From assembly GCA_040143965.1 (NCBI GenBank), contig JASJQH010006965.1, forward strand, positions 1 to 31,411: a stretch of 31,411 nt of DNA, read 5' to 3'. The DNA is from Basidiobolus ranarum (taxonomy: Eukaryota; Basidiobolomycota; Basidiobolomycetes; Basidiobolales). The notes under the pieces are model-generated. The model was not told the origin of the DNA. It did no database searches and saw only the letters and a list, made by a program, of their open reading frames with translations. Below are positions 11,401 to 21,847 of the stretch, piece by piece (within the stretch, counting starts at the first letter, position 1; every line of letters starts with the position of its first letter). Both the position numbers and the translations under genes were made by a program.

Positions 11401-12551
11401 ATGACCGCTTTGTTCGTACACGGACCGTATTTTCATGAGAGGAGGTAGATAGTAATGTGGCTGAGTAAACTGCCCTTTCCTCAAGTTCTAAAGACCCGGT
11501 TTTTTCCTGTTCATGAAGAGAAATGTTCAAGCCCTCTAGAGAAAATATTTTGACACTTTCAACGGGACGTGGTGAAAACCCTTCCTCCGTGGTAGCTTTG
11601 AGATCAGAGTCTTCTTGGTTCTCATCTCTATATGACATTGAGGGCATCGTAATGTCAACATAGTAATTCTTGTAACTTTCGGGGTTCGAAGAACCAGTAT
11701 GCAGAAGGTCTTTTTTCGACTGATGATGAACTCGAAATCTAGTTTCGCGGAATGTAACCTTAACGTTTGATATGATATTGTCTATAACTCCAGCTAATAC
11801 CTGCAACCCTTCGGTGCCAGGTTCCATCTCCAACTCTGGTTGCTCTTTCTCTGTTCCGGATTTTTTATCACAGAACTTATTCTGCATGATATGAACAGAC
11901 TCGATAATAGATTTCCGGAGCTCTTCTCCCTCGTTTGTGTTAGGCATTTCATGTCTTAAAAAATCCCCAGCAAAATGAATAGACGAAGAGAAGATATGCG
12001 AATCGTCAACTCTTAGTTTCCAAACTGTAAACATAAAATTTGAAAAAATACACTCATTAAAAGTTTTTTCCGAAATGCATTGACTTGTAGTGAAGAAAAA
12101 TACCAGCAGGGATATGTGGCCTTCGTATCACAGTAATCTCTAAATTATGAAATTCTATGACACAATTACCCGACCAAATATCCTTCCAAGGGACTTGGAC
12201 TGTGATGCCACCAATTTTCCCGTGGGTAATTGTTATAGGTAGATCGGAAATAAGATCATTCAATACCTTACAGTGTGATAAAAGAAAAATAATTCATAGT
12301 TTAGAAAGGAATACTTGAATACTGTTGAGAGTGCAAATATATAAAGATAGCTATCTTCAAGCTTTAAGTACCTCAGTATTAAGTTGAAGTTCTTTGAGTT
12401 GCACAAAACCAGTTCCGAGTTGAATGTCTAGATTGTCTATGTCTAATTCTTCAAGTAAGAACTGACCGATTGCACGTTTAAGGAGGAACTTTACTAATCT
12501 CTTTTGAAGAGTTGCGGGTAACGTCCAATCGGAGAATGACCAACCACGCAT
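5422..12551 (-). CDS. ATG2: Autophagy-related protein 2 (bridge-like lipid transfer protein)
   Basis: ATG2 moves phospholipids from ER to the growing phagophore and works with Atg18/WIPI and Atg9. I place 17 exons: 12551-12372, 12266-12104, 12024-10254, 10167-10104, 10046-9945, 9865-8202, 8135-8056, 7982-7782, 7726-7558, 7487-6827, 6764-6638, 6571-6417, 6357-6168, 6100-5867, 5809-5709, 5649-5512, 5433-5422. They close in frame at 2003 residues, near human ATG2A (1938). The chorein-type N terminus (LQKRLVKFLLKRAIGQFLLE) is followed by PWKDIW. FVEEYY lies near 1370, EDHFSDP (Atg18-binding type) near 1449-1455, then EFNFTWKLY and IRLLPIRLHIDQD. The C-terminal block has RGASSFAKATTMEIIKLGTK, SEQP and the ending MEDKYK. 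The last exon codes only KYK plus stop. A minus-strand AATAAA lies at 5395-5400. Single splice choices may be off, but gene identity is firm. Confidence 0.93.
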
Positions 12552-13186
12552 GATATTAGTATACTTAAAAAGACGCGAGAGAAATAGTATGGTGACAAAG
12601 CTTTAGAATTAAAGCACAGAATTGTTTATAATGGAAAAAACGCCCTGATAAATAAGTAAGCGGTAGCACTTGATGTTTATGAGACGAGTAATAATATTGG
12701 GTTGTAGATATGTGAACGAAAGGAAAGACGTATATCCACAGGGAATAACCTCCCGCTCGGTTACAAGTGTGTAATAAAGCAAGTAGAAGAGAATATCAAA
12801 AACAAATATCAGCCAGACATACGAACACTAACTCGAATAGAATAGAGCGTGAAATAATGACTCAGTAAGCAGGGCAGGATCAACCTGAAACCAGCTTGCT
12901 GACTATTATTATCTAGACAGCGCCGCAATGAAGCAACTATATTTCTTGATCTACAATAATTAAGGGAAATCCATATCTGCATATATATATTATGTAACTT
13001 CACTGGATGCATGCAGATAAACTATGATAATGACTTCATATATATTCAGATGAACGAGCAGTTTAGCAGCAATGTGGCTTATTTATTGCCGAGAATACAG
13101 GTTAACCTAACCCTTACCTCAATAAAAGTATATGGTTTGTCTAAGAATGCCGCAGATGATAGAAGGTAAAGCTATATTGGGGCTGT
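12552..13186. other. Intergenic region, ATG2 promoter side
   Basis: This 635-bp stretch lies between the ATG2 start and the 3' end of the RNase H2B gene. The open frame at 12809-13012 (-) has no recognisable feature. I see no RNA gene, repeat or mobile element in it; it presumably holds the ATG2 promoter and the RNase H2B terminator. Confidence 0.4.
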
Positions 13187-14631
13187 CTAAGGTCGCTTCT
13201 TAAAGTAAGAGTCCATTTTCTTCATCCCTTTGGTGTTTACTTTGGCCAATCTCTTTTGAGCGGTCGTGAGTTTGGGTTTCTATTCACAGGATTTAAGTCT
13301 GAGTTCCAACGTAGCATGGATATATATGAACTACCTTTGATTCGCTGTCGACTGTCTCTTTAGGAATGGACTTCTTGATGTAGTCAGCAGGCGAGTCAAT
13401 CACGCTATTATTAATGACATTCTCAATGTTGACAATTTCTTCGAAACTAAAGGTGGTCAATTTCGATTGTTGCAAGTGGATTCTAGTTCCATTATATATA
13501 TAGTATCGGCTTACTCGTAGGCATTCAGCAATTTATCGCGCCAGGAGAGGCTTAGATAGTCACCAAGGGTCTGTACAATGGCACGTCGTCGAAGATCTGA
13601 AGTTGTGGAGAACGAACTGATTAGAAAAGGAAACCAATTACTGAAGTATTATGGACCCTACTTTGTCGCTGCTCTGACGATAACTCTGGTGAATCCAAGA
13701 AAAGTATCAGCTGATTTAGACCTGGCACACTATCGAAATGTTCAAGAATCATCTCCACCTAATAGATATTCTTTAGAATATGTACATATACTGGATTACT
13801 GATGAAGAGATCTCTGGCTTACTTTACACTTCAACCACGTTAGCACTTTCTCATTGTTGAGGCGATACACGTGTATTGTGTCTGTAATTGCTGCGATAGA
13901 AATCATCGTAAACGTGAGGGCTAATTTGAATAAGGGAGTTTGTGTTGTCGATGGTACCTTTAGAATCACATATATGGTTTAATTGTTGATCGATCCCTGC
14001 TAGTTCAGTGATATGTCTGTAGGAGAACTCCTCTTCGTTGCTTAATATATCATCTAGTTGTTGAAAAACCCCACCCGATTCATGTGTCTGATAATGAGAG
14101 AATAATCAGCATGTATTTCAACTTTAGTGCAAGTCTGTACAGCTCTTACTTCTTGGCGTGAAGTCTCTAGGATTGGAATAAGTAGAAATAGTGGGTCGAC
14201 AGGGGTAAAGAAAAACAGAGATCCATCTTTGAATTGTATCGAGAAAGGTTAGAGTTGAAAAGCATAAGTAAGCCACGCTCTTCAAGTCGAAAAGGATACC
14301 TTGCTGAACTGTATCATTAATAAACCAAGAACGCTTTTCTTCTGGATCTACTTTCTGGATTTCACACAGCTTGCCTTCATGTAATGAAAATCGAGCCGGT
14401 TTCCCTAGAATGAAGTTAGTAAGAATAGAGTAATTAGATACTAGTATTGTGGTTTTTACCAGTCTTTGGATGCTTGAGTTGAATAAGGATAGGGTCGCTC
14501 TCAACTTTATCTCCTAAAATCAAAGGTGTAAATATGCTAAACTGAAGCGAAGGAGGATTCGAAGGGGAAAATGTATCTATACCTGTTATGTTTGTGACGC
14601 AAACCCATTGTGAAGCTTTAGAAGGCGACAT
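13187..14631 (-). CDS. RNASEH2B: Ribonuclease H2 subunit B
   Basis: This is the nuclear accessory subunit of RNase H2, which removes ribonucleotides from DNA and RNA:DNA hybrids. Ten exons (14631-14583, 14513-14460, 14404-14300, 14226-14150, 14087-13958, 13890-13823, 13758-13642, 13570-13515, 13482-13335, 13279-13187) close in frame at 298 residues (human 312). Landmarks are LKHPKTGKPARFSLHEGKL, RSWFINDTVQQDGSLFFFTP and VDPLFLLIPILE in the triple-barrel part, KVLTWLKCKVEMIL in the middle and LTTAQKRLAKVNTKGMKKMD then SYFKK at the end. The MKKMDSYF stretch matches the human PCNA-binding PIP box (MKSIDTFF), with Met in the usual Gln place in both. The first intron is 69 nt with no in-frame stop, so its retention would keep the frame. 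Yeast Rnh202 is the counterpart. Confidence 0.93.
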
Positions 14632-14878
14632 GGTGACAACAACTAACTAGTGTATCGTAGGCTATAATTTTAGGATTTCTATTGATTGCCCATACCCAAT
14701 ACAAAATAATAAACAAACATTTTTAACATCCCTTTTTACAAAAAACTCAATTGAAAATGGCATAAGTTATCCACCTTTTAATACCAGTTTGTGATTGTGG
14801 ATTTTTTGTAAATAAATCCATTAAGTATTGACTTGTCCATTACACCTTCTTGTAGCGTAGCGGTGACGAAACCATAAT
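14632..14878. promoter_or_regulatory. Bidirectional promoter region
   Basis: Only 247 bp separate the divergent start codons of RNase H2B (-) and PSMG3 (+), so the two genes must share regulatory DNA. The region is AT-rich, with tracts such as ACAAAAAAC near 14738-14747. No TATA box or named factor site was recognised. Confidence 0.5.
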
Positions 14879-15362
14879 ATGGCACAAAACAACACACCTT
14901 TTCCGATAAAATATAAACAAACGGCTAGAACCATCAATGGCGTATTTACGGAGATGATCACATTTGGGTTTTCCAACAAGATTGTAGTTATTATTAGTCA
15001 ATTCGGCAAGATTGGTAGTTTGGTAATGGAATCAAGCTTTATATTACATTAAAGAGCAAAAGACCACTAACTAAAGAATGATTTTAATTTAGCTTCATAC
15101 CACGCTAGCCTCACCTCCCTCAAGTGAATTTAGCTCTGTGGAAGTCTCGTCTGAACCTGTAGCCAATACCCAGTTCTTGCTCGGTGCCAATACTGAACCC
15201 ATATACCAGATCTATGCGTCCCAAGTGTCTACCAACATTTCGCTTATGCGACCTACTGAAAGCAGGCCAGTGCTACTAGGACTGGCGTTGAAAAACCCTT
15301 CTGAAGACAAGTATCTTTTTGACCAAGTGATTGATATGCTAAAGCAATGCCCAGTTTGGTGA
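14879..15362 (+). CDS. PSMG3: Proteasome assembly chaperone 3 (PAC3)
   Basis: PAC3 pairs with PAC4 to guide assembly of the 20S proteasome alpha ring in the cytosol. Two exons (14879-15022 and 15093-15362, intron 70 nt, donor GTAATG) give 137 residues, against 122 in human. The match to human PSMG3 runs along the chain: VFTEMITFGFSNKIVVIISQ followed by FGKIGSL (human VVCTAFSSHILVVVTQFGKMGTL), FLLGANTEPIYQIYASQV, SRPVLLGLALKN and the terminal CPVW (human CQVW). The yeast counterpart would be Irc25/Poc3. It is transcribed away from RNase H2B from a shared 247-bp region. Confidence 0.88.
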
Positions 15363-15711
15363 ACGTATCCAAACTCCAAATAAAATCCCGTTTAGAACTA
15401 TGTCCAAGTATATTGCTTATATTCCTACATTATCTAAGCTATGATTAAGCAGAATTGTGGAATTTTGTGGGGAGTGATCTCTCAATCTCAATAACCCCAT
15501 ATTGGAACATCAACCCCACTCAATTCCGCAACCCAAAAAATCTAAGGGTGAATAGATGTATGGGAATTTGAAGGGAGATGGAAGGGTCTGAAGTTTGTGT
15601 TAGCGACATTCTTTTATTGGGCCATTTGTTTCTTTTAATAATATATATCCGTATTTAACTTTGTCCTGCTTGTTTTATCTTGGAGTCATACAGTACTGAT
15701 TTTATAACGAT
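15363..15711. other. Intergenic region with an imperfect inverted repeat
   Basis: This 349-bp spacer separates two genes on the same strand. It carries an 18-bp imperfect inverted repeat (15455-15472 and 15514-15531, three mismatches, 41-bp loop) that could fold in RNA or be a chance palindrome. The rest is AT-rich and presumably holds the PSMG3 3' end and the NDUFS4 promoter. Confidence 0.4.
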
Positions 15712-16291
15712 ATGGCCTCTCTTCAACTTTTCAAGACTCGCGTTGGATTGGTTGCTCAACCATTTGGTAAATTGCTTGCTCCAATCGCTTCTCGAGCCAC
15801 TTACTCTACCTCTAAGGATGTAGTTACTGCTACCGAAACTGGTGAACTAGTTCAGGCAGACATTACCTCCGGTGTTCCTGGTAATTATAATAGAAATCTT
15901 ATTTGCTACTAGCATATATATATATACCAGTTTGTAATCAAACTTCGATATTTTAGAGGAGCTCAAAGAGCGCACCGTTCGTATATACAGACCTGCTAAA
16001 ACTGCCATGCAATCTGGTCTCCAACAAACTCGTTCCTGGAAGTTAGATTTTGAAATTATCAACACTGGGGCTCAGTGGGAGAATCCTTTGATGGGTTGGG
16101 CTAGTAGTGCTGATCCGGTACAAGCTTTGCGTATGAGATTCCCCGAAAAAGAAGATGCTATCCGTTTTGCCGAGAAGCAGGGGTGGAACTATGTAGTTGA
16201 AGAGCCTAAAACTCGCAAGTTCCACAAGAAGATGTATGCCGATAACTACAAATATACACCAAATAAGCTCAGAATGATCAAAACCAAGTAA
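15712..16291 (+). CDS. NDUFS4: NADH:ubiquinone oxidoreductase subunit NDUFS4 (complex I, 18/21 kDa)
   Basis: This is an accessory subunit at the junction of the N and Q modules of mitochondrial complex I. Two exons (15712-15880, 15957-16291, intron 76 nt) give 167 residues. Residues 1-34 form a typical mitochondrial presequence, rich in Arg, Lys, Ser and Leu and without acidic residues. The conserved body is plain: RTVRIYRPAKTAMQSGLQQT, WENPLMGWASSADP, RFPEKEDAIRFAEKQGWNY and a basic end with NYKYTPNK. The mammalian C-terminal RVSTK phosphorylation motif is absent; this protein ends in RMIKTK. Its presence means the organism keeps complex I, unlike Saccharomyces. Confidence 0.96.
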
Positions 16292-16731
16292 ATTTATTTG
16301 TAAACGAAAGAAAAGAAATTGTTGGTTGACTTTGCAGAGAACATCCCTCATATTACTACAAACGAAACACTTCATTAAAGCAACAACTATTCATTTTCTT
16401 ACAGTCCATTGTAATACTCATCATCCATGCTACAATTGAAAGATTTCAATAAACTCTTAACTAAACGAATGAATAGTCCTGGCCGTAAAATCACTCAACT
16501 TAGACACTTGTTCTCAAGGTGGTTAAAATGTTGAGTATCTTTAAATGAAATCATAAACTACACAAATTAGGAATAGAAAAAGAAAAAAAACCACCAGTGT
16601 TGTTTGAATTGCAATGACTTGCATTAGATAATTTTTGTTGAAGAAATTGTGTTGGATTATTCCACTTACTATACTTCCCTGCATAGTTGTCCTTCACACA
16701 AACTTTTCATAGACAAACCTTTCGTTGAGAT
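16292..16731. other. Intergenic region between NDUFS4 and RPC4
   Basis: This 440-bp spacer holds no gene I can support. It should contain the NDUFS4 3' end and the RPC4 promoter. The open frames that begin here belong to other frames of the flanking genes. Confidence 0.4.
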
Positions 16732-18308
16732 ATGTCAGAGCAAGGTAATATTTTTGGCTGCATTCGCAGAAAGTATCATTATTCCTGATTCACTGTTGAA
16801 TGCTTGTTTACCCTCCAAATTACTTACGTCGATTTTGTTACCAGCTCGTTCCACACCCGCTCGTGCCGCTAAAGGCACAACCAGAGGCGGTGCCCAAAAG
16901 GTAACCACTATATATGGGTGTGATTTTTGTAGCTGCATTCTTCCTAAACATGGCCTGTTTACTTCTTTTTTAGATGAAATTCACCCCTACTATTCCATCA
17001 AAACGTAACAAAAAAGAAAGGTAAATAAAAATTCTGCAAGCGTGTTTATTTTTAATTTAATTTCAATTGACACAAATCATCTAGCGCTCCTTCCCTTTTG
17101 GATAATGCTATATCTTCGACCGGAAGCCCTAGAGGTCGCGGTGGTAGAGGTGGACGTGGTAACTGTCTTTGTTTGTGAAAGCTGTAATCGAATTGTAACT
17201 AATCAGATGATTGCTGTTGGGAAATTAAAGGTCGTGGTAGAGGACGTGGTAAAGCACCAGAAGAGTTGACCTCAGTAGCATCTGGACCGTTCTCTATGGG
17301 CCCTGCTATGGGAGGTAAGGATTGAGCCGAATGCCTCTCATTCATATCATTTTGTTTTAATATTGTCAACTTTCTAAACAGGATCCAGAGGAGCCGAAAG
17401 AGGTGGCACTGGTCAAGAGGTGATGCTCACTGGTTCCAGTAATCACGAGCCATCACATAGTAATCAAGGTGAGAATTCCTTCGGAGGTTCTGACAATTAC
17501 GACGATGATGCAAACGATGGAGAGTTCTTTACCAATGGTGATGCTTGGACTCCAGTTATGCTTCCTTATACATCGGAGGTCAAAAAGGAGGGCAAGAGTG
17601 ATGCTCAAGCAATGGATCACGATGCTACAAGTGAGGAGAACAAGGTCAAAACTGAAATGGACGACGAATCTTTGTCCAACCAAGACTTGAAGTCACCTTT
17701 TGCACACATACCTCCTCCTGGTTCTGACCTTATTTGCACTACTGACGAGGTGAGTCCATTATATATCTGGTTATGTGCAATTTGTTCTAAATATTTTACA
17801 AATAGAACACCGGCGACGAGAAACTGTTTTATTTCCAATTCCCCTCCCAACTGCCCACCCTCGAGACTTTGAATGGTGATAAACTCGAATCTAATGACAT
17901 GGATGTTGACATGACTCTCGTTAAGCAAGAGCCTACGGATGCCGAGAATGTTGATGCTGTAGTTAAAAAAGAGGTAGTGGAAACTGAGGCTGATGCAGCC
18001 ACAGTACCCGAGCCCTCATCAGAAGAAAAGGGTAAGCCAGAAGGCTTGATGGGCAAACTCCTTGTGTATAAATCTGGAAAGACTCAAATCAAGATTGGCG
18101 ACATCATTTTTGACGTAAGTTGAAATCCTTTGGTTGGTATGTTGGTTGTTCATTAATTAAGTATTGTTTTTAGATTTCTCCTGGGTCCGATTGCGGTTTT
18201 CTTCAAAACATAGTCGCTGTGGATTCGGACAACAAGCAAGCTTTTGTAATGGGTAATGTCCATAAGCGATTCATTTCAACCCCCAACATAGACAGTTTAC
18301 TCGGATAA
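16732..18308 (+). CDS. RPC53: DNA-directed RNA polymerase III subunit RPC4 (Rpc53/POLR3D)
   Basis: This subunit pairs with RPC5 (Rpc37) in pol III initiation, termination and reinitiation at tRNA and 5S genes. Eight exons (16732-16744, 16845-16900, 16974-17020, 17085-17158, 17231-17314, 17382-17749, 17806-18114, 18174-18308) close in frame at 361 residues. The start is a 13-nt exon coding MSEQ plus one base; this choice is the weakest part. Next come MKFTPTIPSKRNK, an RG-rich segment (55-71) and SGPFSMGPAMG. The RPC4 domain shows WTPVMLPYTSE, EKLFYFQFPSQLP, GLMGKLLVYKSGKTQIKIGD and the C-terminal FLQNIVAVDSD, GNVHKRFISTPNIDSLLG, all matching POLR3D. The central linker is acidic with repeated (V)KxE motifs (VKTE, VKQEP, VKKE), possible sumoylation sites. 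Confidence 0.92.
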
Positions 18309-18851
18309 GCATGACCCCCAAGAATGTATCTTTAATATTGTACTTGTATTATTTCTACTTGGATTTTCATGTTCCATTCCCTTACCACACTTCCTCTTTG
18401 GTCTTCATCCACTGCAAATGATTCATGTTAGTCACATACATCTTTTCTTCTAGTTGGATATAAAATAGACAGCGATTATAGTGTTATTCTACTTCACTGC
18501 AGCAAAGAGCAATTATAAAAAGAGCTATGGAGGCTTAAAGTCCATAGCAATATGCACTTCATCCAAGCTAGGACTCGCAATTTGTTTATCATAGTTGTTA
18601 GCTAGTGTTTGTGGCTGCGGTTCAAGAGCAGAGCATTTATTTTCTACCATATTCGAATCAACTTATTATTCAGAGTTGAGAGAATAAACGCACATTCATC
18701 AGCATTGTACATTAATTTTATATGTTCTATATTTTCGTGACTTGATATTCAACTTGAATTTTCATAAATTAAGCAAAACAAAACAAAACCATATAGTGAA
18801 TTGATAAGAGTGGAATTTCTTCAGGAGAGTTTACTCCACGTCCCGGTCTAA
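18309..18851. other. Intergenic region between RPC4 and RFWD3
   Basis: This 543-bp AT-rich spacer lies between two genes on the same strand. A short AAAAC repeat occurs near 18774-18788, about 65-80 bp before the RFWD3 start. No coding frame, RNA gene or mobile element was recognised. Confidence 0.4.
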
Positions 18852-21251
18852 ATGGACACTTTACATAACCCTATCACGATCATTTCCGAAGACGAAGATT
18901 CTGAAGAAAATAACGATGAAGAGAGTGAAGGAAATGTAATTCCTACTGCTGACACACCAAGTGTATTAATACCTACCTCCAATTCTCAGCGCGATCAATC
19001 ACCACTCGACCACGCCAGATTAGATGTAACAGAGGATATAGCTATAGCACCAATGCCAACCACAACTGAGACTCCTTTACTCTTACCACCTGCTCGCATA
19101 CCTTCACAGGAAAATATTTTTTCCTCTCAAGTTGATTTTCAAAAGCCTCCCCCTGGACCCGGTAAACGTGTGGCCGAGGAGAAAGATCCCGGATTCCAAA
19201 GTGATGATGATCCTGGTGATGAGGCAACTACTTGTTCCATTTGTTTTGAGCCGTGGTCAAGTCGCGGAGAGCATAGAATAGTATCCTTAAAGTGCGGGCA
19301 CTTATTTGGTCGAAGGTAGCTCATTTTTAGCCTATTTTTTGGTGGTTATTAGCGAACAAATATACTGAGACTTTTTTCCAATTTATGAAAAGTTGTATCG
19401 AACGATGGCTTGGTAAGTTTGGAAAACCCAGGGAAGCAAAAAGTAAATGCCCAGAATGCAAGTATGTCGATTGAAACGAGATTTTTAATACTAAAACAAT
19501 TGGCTAACTCTCTTGGATATAGTCAAATCGCTACCAAAAAAGACATCCGAGTAATTTGGGCTAAGAAGATTGTTGCAGTAGACACAATAGAAAAAGATCA
19601 GGCTTTAAAGGAGGCACAGCAAGAAAAGATGTTAAGAGAACAAGCTGATATGAAAGTTGCACGTTTGCAACTAGCGTACCAGATGGCTTCGGTACGATGT
19701 GGATATTCTTAGTCATTAATGATTTGTATACTAAATATTTTTCAATAACTTAGGCTGAGTTAGACAAAGTACATGATGAACTAGGGCGAATAAGACAGGA
19801 ATATAACAGGTATTGTGTTGTGTGGACAAATAACTGGTTTCTTTCTAGCAAAGCGGTTTACTCAAAAATGAACTTTATATTCAGATGTCGACAACAACTT
19901 GGAGTAATGAGAAGTAAATATGAGGCAGGGCCCAGTCTGTGGAGCTGTTCTCCGCAAGGGAAATATATCACTGTTGATACGGTTCCCATATCTCTTGATG
20001 TAAACTCTTTCTTTGATTTATTTTTCCGCATAACATCAAAAATCCTAAAACTCTTGAGGTTGACATAGAATAATTCCGCCCGTGTTGTGACTGAGAATTC
20101 GTTTCTTGAACAACTATTCATCAGTCGTTCATTAGGCTCGCGGTCTGCTCTTGAGCACCATGGACTGTTAAGACTTAACATGCGAGAGTTATCCCAACAA
20201 GAATTCATCCCGATCCATGCAAAAGCTGTTCGAGATGCCCACTGTAGCCCTATTGATAATAACTTGGTGCTGACTACCAGCTTAGATAAAACCATGAAGT
20301 TGGTCTCTCTTACAACAAATTCTGTAGTTCAGAGGTGAGTGAGCATATAAGTTAAAGAAGTTTGCTCTGTAACTAAGTTTTTCATGTAGCTTCGATCTGG
20401 GAGCTCCCGGTTGGTCATGTTGTTGGAACTCAACAGATACCAATTATGTATTCTCTGGCCAATCTAACAATTCGATTCGAATGTTTGATCTCCGATATAC
20501 AAAAGACCCCGTTAAAAATTTCCAGGATCGTGAGAAACTTGGGATGAAGCCCATCCACTCTCTAGTTCATGTACCACAACCTGAGGGTTCTGGGAGACTA
20601 CTAGCTGCCAATTTGGAGCATGCCTTCACCTGGAATAATCTTATTACCAGTGAAGAGTCGCCACTGGAAAGCTCTTGCAAAGTACTTGACCTACAACTTC
20701 CCGGTAAGTACCCTTCTCAATATATTAAGACACTTGAAAGCTAACTTATTTGTAGGATCGTCATGCTACTCTGTCTCATATGATCGATTTTCTAATCATA
20801 TGTTGACATCGTTTCGAAATGTTGGCCAGTCCTCGACCCATCATATTGTTAGTCAAATTGAGAATACGAGTCAAGATTTAAACGTCAAGCATATTTGCCA
20901 ACTTGATGGGCGCTCAGGCCAAACATCGCTCAGTAAAACCACCATCTTCACTAGAGCCTGCGCCAGAAACACAAAGCAACCAACTATATTTGTTTGTGCA
21001 GGAGATGAAGCATCCTCTTCGGTAGCACCACAATTCAGTTTTATGTATATAATACAATTGTTAACCTTTCTCGATCTATATAGCTGCTTCTCTGGGATGT
21101 CGCAAACTCCCAGTATGTATTTCAGGAACTTTCACCTGGATCTCGTGACACCTTCTTGGATATAAAGAGTGTTTCTCTTATGGGCAAAGATGATATGCTT
21201 GTTGGATTGACTGATAAAATGCTGCACCTTTTCAAGTGGGTGGCTACTTAA
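18852..21251 (+). CDS. RFWD3: E3 ubiquitin ligase RFWD3
   Basis: In animals RFWD3 (FANCW) ubiquitylates RPA and RAD51 at damaged forks and acts in interstrand-crosslink repair. Nine exons (18852-19315, 19393-19461, 19523-19691, 19754-19809, 19885-19999, 20069-20334, 20390-20703, 20756-21021, 21084-21251) close in frame at 628 residues (human 774). An acidic N terminus holds SQ sites at S45, S85 and S92. The RING covers C128-C177 ([28 protein letters not shown]), followed by [14 protein letters not shown] and a coiled coil with KLRE-type heptads ([20 protein letters not shown]). The WD40 part includes [44 protein letters not shown] and the end MLHLFKW, all near human RFWD3. The RING keeps Gly where the usual fifth zinc ligand sits, as in human. 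Confidence 0.92.
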
Positions 21252-21847
21252 TATCCACGTATACATATATACGTGAATGGACAAAGATGGAGATGTGCTT
21301 ACACTGGATGCACACTTCAGGGCCTATTTTGTAATATAACTCTAAATGATTTTCTAGGTTTACTTTGTGTGTACAAGTGTGATGTAGAATTTTGTTTTTT
21401 GAACCCTGACCCAAATTAAGATTCACACCAACCGTCTCGTGATCACTGTTGTTTATTGTATGATCGTTGACTTGTAAATCTGTATTCATTTTTAATCCTC
21501 AGTTTATAGATTTTTTGCATTCAAAATTCCGTAGTCATTTTTATCCACATCCCTTTATAAGCACATTTCATTAAAGGAGATTTTGAAGGTCGACGATTTT
21601 AGCAAGATTATTGGCTATTGATAATAGTGGAAAAGATAGTCCAAAAATCGAATGATTAATAGTTAGGCTTGGCTCATCAAATTTAGTATGGAACGCACAA
21701 GCCAACTTGGTGAAATAGCCAAGCCCATGATACCATAAAAACTCCATAAAGAGCAATATGCACAGGCAAAAGATAGCATTCCACTCACACTTGAGAGCCA
21801 TTATTCCATCGGGATAAATCCGACTTAGTTGATCCATTCAGTAAGAG
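21252..21847. other. Intergenic region upstream of the DUF1647-like gene
   Basis: This 596-bp spacer should hold the RFWD3 3' end and the promoter of the next gene. A minus-strand frame at 21571-21837 could encode an 88-residue hydrophobic peptide, but its ATG would lie only 10 bp from the start of the divergent gene and it matches no family I know, so I do not call it a gene. Confidence 0.4.

Noticed and set aside
12660-13060. Possible box C/D snoRNA in the ATG2 upstream region
   Set aside because: Scattered TGATGA-like and CTGA-like words occur, but without paired terminal stems or correct spacing.
13578-13802. Plus-strand open frame starting MARRRRSEVVENELIRKGNQ
   Set aside because: It lies opposite exon 7 of RNase H2B and part of its flanking introns, which fit the family well on the minus strand.
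21571-21837. Minus-strand 88-residue hydrophobic open frame
   Set aside because: It lies in the promoter of the DUF1647-like gene with only 10 bp between the two ATGs, and it has no recognisable family or splice context.
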